A stretch of 64,000 nucleotides of DNA from Xiheimicrobium sp052034585 (lineage in GTDB: Bacteria; Myxococcota; Myxococcia; Myxococcales; Myxococcaceae): contig JBPOIJ010000057.1 in the NCBI GenBank assembly GCA_052034585.1, positions 372,001 through 436,000 of the forward strand, written 5' to 3'. The position numbers were made by a program, and so were the translations under genes. The stretch's first letter is position 1. Each line of letters begins with the position of its first letter. The notes beneath the pieces were generated by a model. The model was not told the DNA's origin, searched no databases, and saw nothing but the letters and a program-made list of their open reading frames with translations. This document shows, piece by piece, positions 33,380 through 42,118 of this stretch.

Positions 33380-35191
33380 TCAGTTGCTTCGCGGCGCGAG
33401 CGGAACGGACAGCACCGAGCGGTCTTCACCAACCCGCACCGTCTGGGTCGCCACATCGGCGCCGGTCTGCGTCGCCCACGGCCCGGCCCGGTTCGAGTGC
33501 GTGTGGACCACCGGAAAGCTCGAGCTCGTCACGTCCACCCGCAGCCGCGCGCCCTTCGGGAGCACCCACTCGATGGGCCAGAAGTCGAGCTGCACCTTCG
33601 TCGGGGTTCCTGGCGTGTAGGTCTGCCGGGTCAGCGCCTCGGCCGTCGGAAAGGCGAGCGTCGCCGCGGCCTCTCTGATCAGCACGGCCTTTCCGTCGTG
33701 TTCGCTGATCAACCGCGCGACGAACGCAGTGTCGGGAGCGGTCGAGGCGACGGAGAGGGTGAGCGAGACGGCTCCTGAGATTCGCTCCTCGGCCTCGAGC
33801 GGCGTCGTCTTGAAGGTGAGCACGTCGGCGCGCTCACAGCTGTCGCCTTGTTCGACCGGGCCCGGCGTGATGCCCAAGCTGCGGAAGAAAGCGAAGGACA
33901 ACATCGAAGCGCCTCCACGCGAAGGCACCGGGTTCGAAGGGTCGAATTGATACGTCGTCTCGGTGGGCGCCGCGGGCTGCGCGCCGAGCGCTCCACCCGT
34001 GCAGGCCTGCGACGCGGGGGCGTCGGCGAGAAACCACTCCCGTCGCGGAAGGGTCGGATCCGGCCAGGTCGCGTGGGTTCGCCAGGCCCGATCTCCGAGT
34101 CCGAGCGTGCGCACCGTGCCCTCCTCGAGCGTCACGAGCGGCTTTCCTTTCAGGTGATGATCGAACCACTCGAGCATCATCGGCCAGGGCGTGAGCCGAC
34201 CAGTCTCCACCGAGGGCTCGACATCTCCGCTCGTCATGTTGAGGTGATTCCACGGGCCGATGACGAAGGTGCTCTGGCGCTGGGTGCCCAAGCGCGTCCA
34301 CGCGTCGAGTTGGGCGGCGAAGAAGACGTCGAAGAAGCCTCCGACGAAGAGCATCGGCACCGTCGCCTTGGGAGGAATCTGTTGAAAGCCACGTTGGCGG
34401 TCGCTCTGCCAGTACGCTGCGCCAGGCTCTTCGGCCGCGAGCAGCTCGCGATACCAGTCGAGCTTCTTCGTCATGAACTTCTCGTCTGCCTCCATGGCGG
34501 GCCGATGGGCGGCGGCGGCGAGGTAGTCGGAGCCCGCGGCGAGCCGCATGCCGCGATCGGGCATGAGGGTCGCCCAGGCGGTCACGAAGTCGTGGTGGAA
34601 CAGGCCGCGCTCGTAGGCCGCCAGCCGAAAGTCGACGCCGAACACGCTCGGCACCAGCGTCTTCACCTCGGGCGGCAGGGCGTCGGCCATCACCAACTGC
34701 GTGCAGGTCAGGTACGACGGCCCGCGCATCGCGATGTTCCCGTCGACGAAGGGCTGCTTCACGAGCCAACTCAAGGTGTCGAGGCCGTCGTTGCGCTCGT
34801 TGATGATGGGCGCCCAGGAGCCCTCGCTGTCCATCTGACCGCGCACGTCTTGGAGCACGCAGGCGTAGCCGTAGCGCGTCATCACTCGACACTGCAGTTG
34901 CTCGAGGGCGCGCAGCGGCGTGTAGGGGTTGCGCACGAGGATGGTCGGCGCCCGCTCGACTCCCGCGGGAGTGAAGATCTTGGTGTGCAGCTTGATGCCG
35001 TCGCGCATCGGCACCATCACTTCGTCGCTGCCGCCCGCCTCGTTGCGGAACTCGGGCAGACTCGCCCGTCGCCGAAACAGCTCGTCTCGGAAGATGGCGA
35101 CGCTGACGGCGAGGAAGATCGCGACACCGCCGAGCACGAGGGCCCAGCGGAGCACCCGGCGCCATCGAGAAGGTCGAGTTGCTGCGTCCAT
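33380..35191 (-). CDS. CocE/NonD-family alpha/beta hydrolase with N-terminal membrane anchor
   Basis: A 603-residue protein. Residues 15-38 form a membrane helix ('VLRWALVLGGVAIFLAV'). The hydrolase begins with 'VMVPMRDGIKLHTKIFTP' (about 62-80), continues 'LVRNPYTPL' and 'GYACVLQDVRGQMDSEG', and has the nucleophile Ser in MRGPSYLT in place of the more usual G-x-S-Y-x-G. The C-terminal jelly-roll domain of X-Pro dipeptidyl-peptidases follows ('AVSLTLSVASTAPDTAFVARL', then 'LRVDVTSSSFPVV'). It probably acts on acyl or peptide bonds outside the cytoplasm. ATG 35191 is chosen; ATG 35215 is an alternative. Confidence 0.85.
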   Translation of the reverse strand: MDAATRPSRWRRVLRWALVLGGVAIFLAVSVAIFRDELFRRRASLPEFRNEAGGSDEVMVPMRDGIKLHTKIFTPAGVERAPTILVRNPYTPLRALEQLQCRVMTRYGYACVLQDVRGQMDSEGSWAPIINERNDGLDTLSWLVKQPFVDGNIAMRGPSYLTCTQLVMADALPPEVKTLVPSVFGVDFRLAAYERGLFHHDFVTAWATLMPDRGMRLAAGSDYLAAAAHRPAMEADEKFMTKKLDWYRELLAAEEPGAAYWQSDRQRGFQQIPPKATVPMLFVGGFFDVFFAAQLDAWTRLGTQRQSTFVIGPWNHLNMTSGDVEPSVETGRLTPWPMMLEWFDHHLKGKPLVTLEEGTVRTLGLGDRAWRTHATWPDPTLPRREWFLADAPASQACTGGALGAQPAAPTETTYQFDPSNPVPSRGGASMLSFAFFRSLGITPGPVEQGDSCERADVLTFKTTPLEAEERISGAVSLTLSVASTAPDTAFVARLISEHDGKAVLIREAAATLAFPTAEALTRQTYTPGTPTKVQLDFWPIEWVLPKGARLRVDVTSSSFPVVHTHSNRAGPWATQTGADVATQTVRVGEDRSVLSVPLAPRSN

Positions 35192-35267
35192 CGAAGTCGT
35201 CCCGGTGTAGTCCATTCTCGAGCGCGGTGACGTGGCATCTCGGGCAGGTCCGAAGGAGAGTGTACCC

Positions 35268-36263
35268 GTGCGGCTCGGCCTGCTCTCGCTCGTCATGCTG
35301 CTGGCCTGCCCGGGCGCTCCGACGAACGACGGAGGCGTCACGCTGCCCGATGCCGGTCCTGTCGAGCCCCTCGATGGCGGTCGCTGGCTGGCCTTGCGCG
35401 GGTTGCCCCAAGCGCGTCAGGAGTGCGGCGTCGTCGCGCTCGCGGGGTTCGTCTACGTCGTCGGCGGCTTTGGGCCTGGTGATGAACCCGTTCCCGACGT
35501 GCTGCGGCTCGACGTGGCGGCGGGCGCGTGGGCCAGGGTGAGTCCGCTCCCTCGACCGCTTCATCACCCAAACGTGGGCGTCGTTCGCGGTCAGCTCTAC
35601 GTCGTGGGCGCGCTCGAAGGTGCTGGCTTCACCGCGACCGGAGAGGTGTTCCGCTACGACCCGCCCACGGACACCTGGACTCGGCGCAGCTCGATGCCGA
35701 ACGAACTCCGACGCGGCGCCGCGGCGGTGGGGGTGCTTGGTGACGAGATCTACCTCGCGGGCGGCTATCGCCAGGGCTCGACCTCGCAGGTGTCGGTCTA
35801 CTCGCCGCTCCTCGACGCGCATCGGGAGCTCACCTCGCTTCCCGAGAGCACCGAGCACGTCGTCGGTGCCGTCGTCGATGGCCGCTTCTTCGTCATCGGT
35901 GGCCGCCGTGGAGACGTTCATCGCGTCACCGGGCGTGTCACCGTGTTCGATGTCGCCAGCGGCAGCTGGAGCGAGCTCGCGCCTCTCCCAACGCCGCGAG
36001 GTGGCCACGCCGTCGCGGTGCTCGGCCGCCGGTTGGTCGTCATCGGTGGTGAAGGAAACGCCGCTTCGCCGACGGGCGTGTTCGGGCAGACCGAGCTCTT
36101 CGACGTCGATTCGCAGCGCTGGTTCAGCGGGCCGCCGATGACGACGCCTCGTCACGGCACCGGAGCAGCGACGGTGGGCGACCTCGTCATCGTTCCCGGA
36201 GGCGGTGACTTCGAGGGCTTCGCCGGGGTCTCGGTCGTCGAGGGCTTCACGCTCTCGCCGTGA
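35268..36263 (+). CDS. Kelch-repeat lipoprotein
   Basis: A 331-residue lipoprotein. GTG 35268 follows GGAGAG and gives VRLGLLSLVMLLACPG, lipobox L-L-A-C. After a short Asp-Ala-Gly/Asp-Gly-Gly linker (residues 20-40), six Kelch blades follow with motifs 'VYVVGGFG', 'LYVVGALE', 'IYLAGGYR', 'FFVIGGRR', 'LVVIGGEG' and 'LVIVPGGG', enough for one six-bladed propeller. Related in plan to the Kelch lipoprotein at 6763. Ligand unknown. The glycerophosphodiesterase gene starts 33 bp downstream in the same direction. Confidence 0.88.
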   Translation: MRLGLLSLVMLLACPGAPTNDGGVTLPDAGPVEPLDGGRWLALRGLPQARQECGVVALAGFVYVVGGFGPGDEPVPDVLRLDVAAGAWARVSPLPRPLHHPNVGVVRGQLYVVGALEGAGFTATGEVFRYDPPTDTWTRRSSMPNELRRGAAAVGVLGDEIYLAGGYRQGSTSQVSVYSPLLDAHRELTSLPESTEHVVGAVVDGRFFVIGGRRGDVHRVTGRVTVFDVASGSWSELAPLPTPRGGHAVAVLGRRLVVIGGEGNAASPTGVFGQTELFDVDSQRWFSGPPMTTPRHGTGAATVGDLVIVPGGGDFEGFAGVSVVEGFTLSP

Positions 36264-36296
36264 GCGCCGGTCGCGTGCTACTTCGGCTCACTCTTC

Positions 36297-37103
36297 GTGA
36301 ACGCTCGTCATCTCTACAGCCGCACCCTGCCCCGCCCGGCGCACGTCAGCCATCGCGGCGGCGCCAAGCTCGAGCCCGAGAACACGCTCCGAGCGTTTCG
36401 CCGGGCCGTCGACGAGTTCCACACCGACGTGCTCGAGCTCGACGTTCACCTGAGCCGCGATGGCGTGCTCGTCGTCCACCACGACGACACCGTCGACCGG
36501 TGCACGAGCGGGAGCGGACCCATCGCGAGCTTCTCGGTCTCCGAGCTGAAGCGCCTCGACGCGGGCCACCACTTTTCCCTCGACGGAACGTCGTTTCCTC
36601 GCCGCGGCCAGGGCGTGGTGATTCCGACGCTGCGCGAGGTGCTCAGCGCGTTCCCCTCGACGCGGGTGAACCTCGAGGTGAAGGCCGACGTGGCGGGCAT
36701 CGAAGACGTGCTCGCGAAGGAGCTCTCGGAGACCGGGGCGCTCCCTCGCCTGTGCCTCGGCAGCGAGTCCGACGTCGTGGCCGAGCGGCTCAGCACCCGG
36801 CTCCCCGAGGCGTGTCACTTCTTCCCGCGCAACGCGCTCACCAGCTTCGTCATCGGAGCCCTCAACGGCGACGAATCGGCACCCGACGAGCGCTTTCACG
36901 TCGCCGACATGCCGGCCGAGTACGAGGGCATGCCGCTGATCACCCCCGAGCTGATCCGCATCGCACGGCTCCACGGCATCGCGGTGCTGGTGTGGACCAT
37001 CGACGACGAAGCGCAGATGTGCACGCTGCTCGAGGCAGGCGTCGACGGCTTGATGACCGACCGGCCCGACGTGCTCCGGCGCGTGCTCAGCTCGCGGGCG
37101 TGA
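36297..37103 (+). CDS. Glycerophosphodiester phosphodiesterase
   Basis: A 268-residue GDPD-family TIM barrel. Active-site elements are in order: His19-Arg20-Gly in SHRGG, Glu28 in EPENT, the metal pair E-L-D near 47-49 ('DVLELDVHLSRDGV') and the second His in VVHHDDTVDR. The barrel ends 'VLVWTIDDEAQM ... GVDGLMTDRPD', as in UgpQ. It would release glycerol-3-phosphate from glycerophosphodiesters. There is no signal peptide, so it is cytoplasmic like UgpQ rather than periplasmic GlpQ. The start is GTG 36297. Confidence 0.92.
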   Translation: MNARHLYSRTLPRPAHVSHRGGAKLEPENTLRAFRRAVDEFHTDVLELDVHLSRDGVLVVHHDDTVDRCTSGSGPIASFSVSELKRLDAGHHFSLDGTSFPRRGQGVVIPTLREVLSAFPSTRVNLEVKADVAGIEDVLAKELSETGALPRLCLGSESDVVAERLSTRLPEACHFFPRNALTSFVIGALNGDESAPDERFHVADMPAEYEGMPLITPELIRIARLHGIAVLVWTIDDEAQMCTLLEAGVDGLMTDRPDVLRRVLSSRA

Positions 37104-37211
37104 CGCCGGCCCGAGTCGCCACGACGGTCCGGGCTGGCGTGGTGCGCGCATTCACCCGAGCGACGGTCGCGCGGGCTTGCGCGCTCGAGGCAGGCCCAGC
37201 AGAACGCCATC

Positions 37212-37934
37212 ATGTCTCGATTGATCGGTCTCATCGATGCAAGCGATCCAGGCGGACTTGGAGGACGCCGCGGCTGGTCACTCGTCTTTCACCTCGCTGC
37301 GTGGCGGCGTCCGGGTGAGCCCATCGAATCCGGCGAGCGGCGGTGTGAGCTGCACGTCTCCGACGCTGCGCTCGATCGCTGGATGGCGCGCCTCCATCCG
37401 TATCAGGTGGTCTCGCTCGACGTCGCGAAGACGACGAAGGGCTGCACGGTGCTCCGCAAGATTCTGCGGGTGGACGTGAGAGACGACGAGCTCGGCCAGC
37501 TCGCCAAGGTGCTCCAGCGACCGGTCACTCGAAAGACGAAGCGCTTTGGAACGCTCACGCTCGATCGCCGCTATGGCTCGTACGAGGGCCGCGCGCGGTG
37601 GAAGGGGCGGTCCGCCCGGCTCACCCTCGAGGGCGACGAAGCGCTCGAGACCGCAGAGTCACTCTTCGCGGCACAGACACGATGGAACCAGAAGCTCGTC
37701 GAGCGGGTCGTCGAGAAGCTCCTCCCGCTCAAGAACGATCGCTGGCTCGAAGAGGGCGAACGCGCGCTCACCCGGCAGCGCTTCCTCGCTCGCCTGAAGC
37801 TCCAGTCGGTCTCGGTCGGAGAGAAGGGCGCGTTCACCTTCTGGTTCCACGACGGAGGGCTCTTCTGGGGCCACGCCATCCAAGTCAGTGGCTCACTCGC
37901 GAAGGGCGCCACCGACGCGTCCATCGTCGGCTGA
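37212..37934 (+). CDS. DUF2262-domain protein
   Basis: A 240-residue soluble protein. The C-terminal half matches what I recall of DUF2262: 'FGTLTLDRRYGSYEGRARW', then a helical stretch, then 'GAFTFWFHDGGLFWGHAIQV', a signature ending in 'DASIVG'. The N-terminal 90 residues ('WSLVFHLAAWRRPGEP') are not assigned. Function of the family is unknown; members often occur near polymorphic-toxin or immunity-type genes, though no toxin is visible here. Its stop abuts the stop of the convergent kinase gene with no spacer. Confidence 0.8.
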   Translation: MSRLIGLIDASDPGGLGGRRGWSLVFHLAAWRRPGEPIESGERRCELHVSDAALDRWMARLHPYQVVSLDVAKTTKGCTVLRKILRVDVRDDELGQLAKVLQRPVTRKTKRFGTLTLDRRYGSYEGRARWKGRSARLTLEGDEALETAESLFAAQTRWNQKLVERVVEKLLPLKNDRWLEEGERALTRQRFLARLKLQSVSVGEKGAFTFWFHDGGLFWGHAIQVSGSLAKGATDASIVG

Positions 37935-39464
37935 TCAGCGCAACGCGAGCCACACGCTCAAGAAGCCCAGGCCGACGGCGACGAAGAAGATGCCGCCGAA
38001 GAGCGCGAGCTTCTGCCACATCGGCACGCCCGAGTACGAGGCGGTGTTCCCCTCGGCCTCGAGGTACTCGATGTCGTCGCCGGTCGCTTCGATCTCCTGA
38101 ATGAGCGACTGCTCGATGACGGGCTCCTTGATGTCACCGAAGCTCAACCCAAAGCTCTTGCGCGTCTCGAGCACGTGCGCGTCGGCGAGCGCGGCGATTC
38201 GCGGGTCCTTCGCGACCGAGATGGTCGGGTCGTCCTTCGAGGGATCCGGCCTGCCGGGATCGGTGATGTCCTCGTGGAGCTTCACCACCTCGGCCGGCGC
38301 CATCACCGCGGTGTGCTCGAAGGCGAGCGCGGTCGGCGGCACGAGCGCCACCCGCTTGGTGGTGTCGGCCTGAATGGGCGTGTTGGTGCGGCCGTAGACG
38401 ATCTCCTCGAGCACGAGGTCTTCGTTCGTCTTCTCCTTGTGGAAGACGCGCGCGAGCAGGTCGCCGAGGTCGCGCTCCTTCACGTCGGGCGCGTGCCGCA
38501 TTCGGGCCTTCTTGAGCACCTCACCGAACTCGGCGGCGTTCAGGTAGCGCTCGCCGGGCTCTTTCCTGAGCGCCTTGAGCACGAGCTCGTCGACGTCCTT
38601 GGGCACCGTCGCGTTGCTCTTGCTCGGAGGCTCCCAGACCGGGTTCGCGGCGCGGCGCCACCGCTCGATGGGGTCGCCCTTCTGCGGCAGCGCGTGCCAG
38701 GCGAGCAGCTCCCACAACATCACTCCGCACGAGTAGACGTCGGCGCGGCCGTCGACGATGAGCTTCTTCGCCTGCTCGGGCGCCATGTAGGTGAGGTTGC
38801 CGATGACGACGCGCGGCGCGGTCTGCTCTTCCTTCAGCGTCGACTGGGCGGCGCCGAAGTCGATGATCTTCACCTCGCCGCGGTAGCTGATGCAGACGTT
38901 CGCGGGCGAGAGGTCGCGGTGCACGAGGTGGAGCGGGCTGCCGCGCTCGTCCTTCGCCTCGTGCGCGTACTGGAGCCCCTCGCAGACCTTCTCGCCCAAG
39001 AGGAGGATGAGCCCGAGCGGCATCTCGGCCTTGCGGTCGCGCAGGCGCTTGGTGAACCGGCTCACCGTCTTGCCCTGCACGTATTCCATCGAGAGGAAGT
39101 ACTCCCCCTCGACGTCGCCCATCGCGTACACCCGCGCGATGTTGGAGTGCTTGAGCCGCACCACCACCTTCGCCTCGTCGAGGAAGCGGCCGACGAAGGC
39201 CCGGTTCGCCACCAGGTTCGGCAGCACCTTCTTCACCACGCACGCGCGCGGCTGCTCGCCACCTTCTCGTGCAAGGAACACTTCTCCCATGCCGCCTGCT
39301 CCGATTCGACGGATCAGCTGGTAGCGCCCGAATGGAACCGGCGCTTCCGGCGTGGGCTCCTGCAACATGAGGTGCGGAGTGTGGGGCCGCCGAGACCGCT
39401 CGGCAAGCACAGGTCGACCGCCCGCTGGCGTCGGTCCGTCCATGCTGTTCGAGTCGGAGTGCAT
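37935..39464 (-). CDS. Hanks-type Ser/Thr protein kinase, membrane-anchored
   Basis: A 509-residue kinase. The domain spans about residues 42-305: Gly loop GAGGMGEVFLA, catalytic Lys in 'CVVKKVLP', HRDLSPANV (HRD intact, Lys of the usual HRDLKPEN replaced by Ser), DFG in IIDFGAA and APE in YMAPEQ. A cytoplasmic linker of about 180 residues is rich in Thr/Asp ('DDPTISVAKDPR') and may carry autophosphorylation sites. A C-terminal helix ('LALFGGIFFVAVGLGFLSVW') anchors it with almost nothing outside. It is the first of four kinases in 10.5 kb. ATG 39464 and ATG 39443 are both possible starts. Confidence 0.93.
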   Translation of the reverse strand: MHSDSNSMDGPTPAGGRPVLAERSRRPHTPHLMLQEPTPEAPVPFGRYQLIRRIGAGGMGEVFLAREGGEQPRACVVKKVLPNLVANRAFVGRFLDEAKVVVRLKHSNIARVYAMGDVEGEYFLSMEYVQGKTVSRFTKRLRDRKAEMPLGLILLLGEKVCEGLQYAHEAKDERGSPLHLVHRDLSPANVCISYRGEVKIIDFGAAQSTLKEEQTAPRVVIGNLTYMAPEQAKKLIVDGRADVYSCGVMLWELLAWHALPQKGDPIERWRRAANPVWEPPSKSNATVPKDVDELVLKALRKEPGERYLNAAEFGEVLKKARMRHAPDVKERDLGDLLARVFHKEKTNEDLVLEEIVYGRTNTPIQADTTKRVALVPPTALAFEHTAVMAPAEVVKLHEDITDPGRPDPSKDDPTISVAKDPRIAALADAHVLETRKSFGLSFGDIKEPVIEQSLIQEIEATGDDIEYLEAEGNTASYSGVPMWQKLALFGGIFFVAVGLGFLSVWLALR

Positions 39465-39618
39465 TGCCGCGCGTCGCCTCAGTGTGTGCCAGTGTCCTAC
39501 CTAATATCGACGAGCTGCGTCAAAAGTTGTCGCGGTGAAATGTTCTTCATGAATTCAGGTGGTTAACAGGTCCGAAACCAGGTCGTTTTCAGCGAGGAAG
39601 GTCGCTAAGGAAAGACGC

Positions 39619-40149
39619 GTGGAGCCTCTCCGTCGTCTCAAAGCGGCCTACGACCGGCGCGCGTCGCTTCGCTGGGCGGTCGATCTCGCGCTGCTCGCCC
39701 TCATCATCACCGGCGTGGGGCTGTGGCAGACGCGCGCGCACGTTCATGGCGGCCCCGTTCCACCGTTCGCGCTCGCGACGCTCGATGGAACGGCGACGGT
39801 CTCGGCGAAGAGCCTCGAGGGAAAGCCGACGCTGCTCGCCTTCTGGGCGCCGTGGTGTGACGTCTGCGCGGTCGAGTCGAAGAACCTGGGCTGGGTGCAG
39901 CGCCTCGCCGGAGCGCGCGCCAACGTCATCTCGGTCGCGACCTCGTTCGAGTCACCGCAGCAGGTGAGCGCGTACACCGAGCGAAACGGCGTCGACTACC
40001 CGGTCTTGCTCGACGACGGCACGCTCGCCACCAGCCTCAAGGTCTCGTCGTTTCCCACCGTCTACTTCCTCGACGAGGCCGGCCAGGTGAAGGGCAGCGT
40101 CGTCGGCTACACCACGACGGGCGGGCTGCTGCTGCGAACGTTGTGGTGA
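39619..40149 (+). CDS. TlpA-like membrane-anchored thioredoxin-fold protein
   Basis: A 176-residue redox protein. GTG 39619 follows AAGGA by seven bases; a longer start at 39559 adds only a basic stretch. An N-terminal anchor ('LALLALIITGVGLW', about 22-36) precedes a thioredoxin fold with the active-site W-C-D-V-C ('AFWAPWCDVCAVE', near 78-90), and the cis-Pro loop 'VSSFPTVYFLDEAG'. It would act in the periplasm on disulfides, for example in cytochrome c or Cys-rich protein maturation, which is apt given the many Cys-rich exported proteins nearby. The gene overlaps the next by four bases. Confidence 0.87.
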   Translation: MEPLRRLKAAYDRRASLRWAVDLALLALIITGVGLWQTRAHVHGGPVPPFALATLDGTATVSAKSLEGKPTLLAFWAPWCDVCAVESKNLGWVQRLAGARANVISVATSFESPQQVSAYTERNGVDYPVLLDDGTLATSLKVSSFPTVYFLDEAGQVKGSVVGYTTTGGLLLRTLW

Positions 40150-40457
40150 GTGTTCGGCTCCGGTGGCGACCAGACGAGGACCATGGCGAACTTCTACTTG
40201 CTCGAGATGGTGGACGGCGCCTCAGGCGCTTTGGCGAGCTTCCCGAGCACGCTCATCGCGTTCAGGCGGCGCTGCGTGAGGCGGTCCCCCCTTCTCGAGC
40301 GCCGCTGGCGCCGAACACCTGGGCGACCCTTCGATGGGATCTCCCCGAGCGGTCCCAGTGGCGAACCTTCCTCGGAGCGCGCGTGAAGCTCGGCTTCACC
40401 GAGCTGACCGGCGAGAGGTATTGGGAGAGCGACACGAATCGTGGCGTCCTCGGCTGA
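40146..40457 (+). CDS. Small hypothetical protein
   Basis: A 103-residue basic protein. GTG 40146 overlaps the stop of the thioredoxin-like gene (GTGA, 40146-40149), a spacing that favours real translation. Composition is Arg/Leu/Trp-rich, with no signal or membrane helix; the C-terminal half 'LGARVKLGFTELTGERYW' looks folded. I recognise no family. Its last codons form one arm of the 11-bp inverted repeat that also includes the stop of the convergent kinase gene. Confidence 0.6.
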   Translation: MSVRLRWRPDEDHGELLLARDGGRRLRRFGELPEHAHRVQAALREAVPPSRAPLAPNTWATLRWDLPERSQWRTFLGARVKLGFTELTGERYWESDTNRGVLG

Positions 40458-40494
40458 GCCCGGTCCGTGATGCCCTGACGCGCGCTCAGCCGAG
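40449..40494. terminator. Bidirectional hairpin embedding both stop codons
   Basis: CTCGGCTGAGC at 40449-40459 is perfectly complementary to GCTCAGCCGAG at 40484-40494 (11-bp stem, 24-nt loop). The TGA of the rightward gene (40455-40457) and that of the leftward kinase (40488-40486) both lie in the arms. It is the strongest terminator-like structure noticed in the window, although neither side has a T-run. Confidence 0.5.
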
Positions 40495-41991
40495 CAGAAT
40501 CCACAGCAGGAGCGCGACGATCAACACCGTGCCTCCACCGATGCCGACGTAGACCCACGAAGGGGTCGCGTCATCGAGCAGCGTTCGGCGGCGCTCGGGC
40601 GGAGCGACCTGGGTCTGCGGGTCGACCCTTCGGGCCACCGGTGGCGAGATGGCCGGCGTGCTTGGATCCGTGCGGCTTTCGACCGGCGACATCGAGGCCA
40701 AGGTGCGAGAGGAGTCGGCGGTCGCAGACGTCGACGGCGTGACGTCCGACACGGCCGAGAGCGTCTGCTGCGACGGCTGGGCGACGACGTCGAGGCCCAC
40801 CAGGGTGCTGGCGCTGTCGGCGGGGCTGACGAGGGGCGTCTCGGGAACGGTCAGCTTCTTCGAGCCTGCGGCATCGCCGAGCGCGGGCGCTTCGACGTCG
40901 GTGCTGCGAACGTCTCCTCGACGGGCGCGGGTGCGCGCCGAGACGGTCGCTTCGGCCTCGTCGCTCCACGGCCCCTTCTTCGCGGCCTCGTCGACGACCC
41001 GCTGACGGCCCGAGTCTCCCTTCTTGGGCGCCGGCGTCGACGAAGCGCCGAAGACGGGCGCGCCACCGATGACCGTCTTCTGCTCCGCGCGGGTTGGCAC
41101 CTGCACCACCATCGTCGCCGACACCGCCGCCGCTTCGTTCAAGCCGGCCATGAAGGCGGCGATGCTCTGCTGTCGCGCCTCAGGCCGCTTCTCGAGCGCG
41201 TGGAGCAGCACCTCGGAGACGGCAGGCGGCACCGCGGGGTCGAGCTCGTGCGGAGGAATCGGCGGCTTCTCGAGGTGCGCGAGCAGCGTCGCGTGCGCGT
41301 CGGTCTCGGTGAAGGGCCGCTTCCCAGTGAGCAACTCGGTGAGGACGACGGCGAGGGTGTAGAGGTCGCTCCGGGCGTCGACGGTCTCGCCCACCGCTTG
41401 CTCGGGCGACATGTAGAACGGACTGCCGAGCGTCACCCCCGGGCGGGTGAGCCCGGGCTCGTGGGTGCGAATCAGCCCGAAGTCGAGCAGCGTCACCTGG
41501 CCGTCGTCGGAGACGATGATGTTTCCCGGCTTCAGGTCTCGGTGGACGTAGCCCTGCGAGTGGAGCGCGCCGAGCGCCGAGCCCATCTGCTTGATGAGCG
41601 GCATCGCCTCGGTGAGCGAGAGCTTGGTGCGGTCCTTGATCAACCTCGCGAGGGTGCGGCCGGCGACGTACTTCATCACCAGGAAGGGCACTTCGCCGTC
41701 GCGCTCGACGCCATAGAGCGTGACGAGGTTCGGGTGGTCGACCTTCGCCATCACCCGCGCTTCCTTCTCGAAGCGGGCGCGGTACTCGGTCTCGGCGGCC
41801 AGCGCGGGGAGGAGGAACTTGAGCGCCACCGGGCGGTCGACGGCGAGGTCGGTCGCGAGGAAGACGGTGCCCATGCCGCCAGCGCCCAGCTTTCGCTCGA
41901 TGCGCCACTTCCCGCCGATGGTGCGGCCGATGAAGCCATCATCGGGTCCCAACCGAGGCTGTTCGCTGCTCGCTGGCGACGTCATTGGCAT
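40486..41991 (-). CDS. Hanks-type Ser/Thr protein kinase, membrane-anchored
   Basis: A 501-residue kinase. The domain at about 24-285 is canonical: GAGGMGTVFLA, 'PVALKFLLP', VHRDLKPGNI, LLDFGLIRT and FYMSPEQAVG. The linker (300-475) is Ser/Thr/Pro-rich with scattered Thr-Val pairs suited to autophosphorylation ('KTVIGGAP', 'STLVGLDV'). A C-terminal helix ('YVGIGGGTVLIVALLLWILL') ends the protein. Of the four kinases here it has the most complete catalytic motifs. ATG 41991 is used; ATG 41985 is two codons later. The gap to the next kinase gene is 127 bp, so transcription from its own promoter is possible. Confidence 0.93.
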   Translation of the reverse strand: MPMTSPASSEQPRLGPDDGFIGRTIGGKWRIERKLGAGGMGTVFLATDLAVDRPVALKFLLPALAAETEYRARFEKEARVMAKVDHPNLVTLYGVERDGEVPFLVMKYVAGRTLARLIKDRTKLSLTEAMPLIKQMGSALGALHSQGYVHRDLKPGNIIVSDDGQVTLLDFGLIRTHEPGLTRPGVTLGSPFYMSPEQAVGETVDARSDLYTLAVVLTELLTGKRPFTETDAHATLLAHLEKPPIPPHELDPAVPPAVSEVLLHALEKRPEARQQSIAAFMAGLNEAAAVSATMVVQVPTRAEQKTVIGGAPVFGASSTPAPKKGDSGRQRVVDEAAKKGPWSDEAEATVSARTRARRGDVRSTDVEAPALGDAAGSKKLTVPETPLVSPADSASTLVGLDVVAQPSQQTLSAVSDVTPSTSATADSSRTLASMSPVESRTDPSTPAISPPVARRVDPQTQVAPPERRRTLLDDATPSWVYVGIGGGTVLIVALLLWILLG

Positions 41992-42118
41992 CGACCCTGC
42001 CCCCCGTGTCGGAAGGCGGCGCACCCTAGCGGCGATTCCGAGCGGGTCGAGCGGGGGGGCCTCGAGCGAAACCCCGAGGTGACGCCTCGAGTCCGGCTCC
42101 CTGGGAAACCCAGCTCGC

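Noticed and set aside
39500..39523. Sigma-70 promoter of the kinase gene at 39464
   Set aside because: TTGACG and TATTAG are visible on the leftward strand, but the spacer is only 11 bp.
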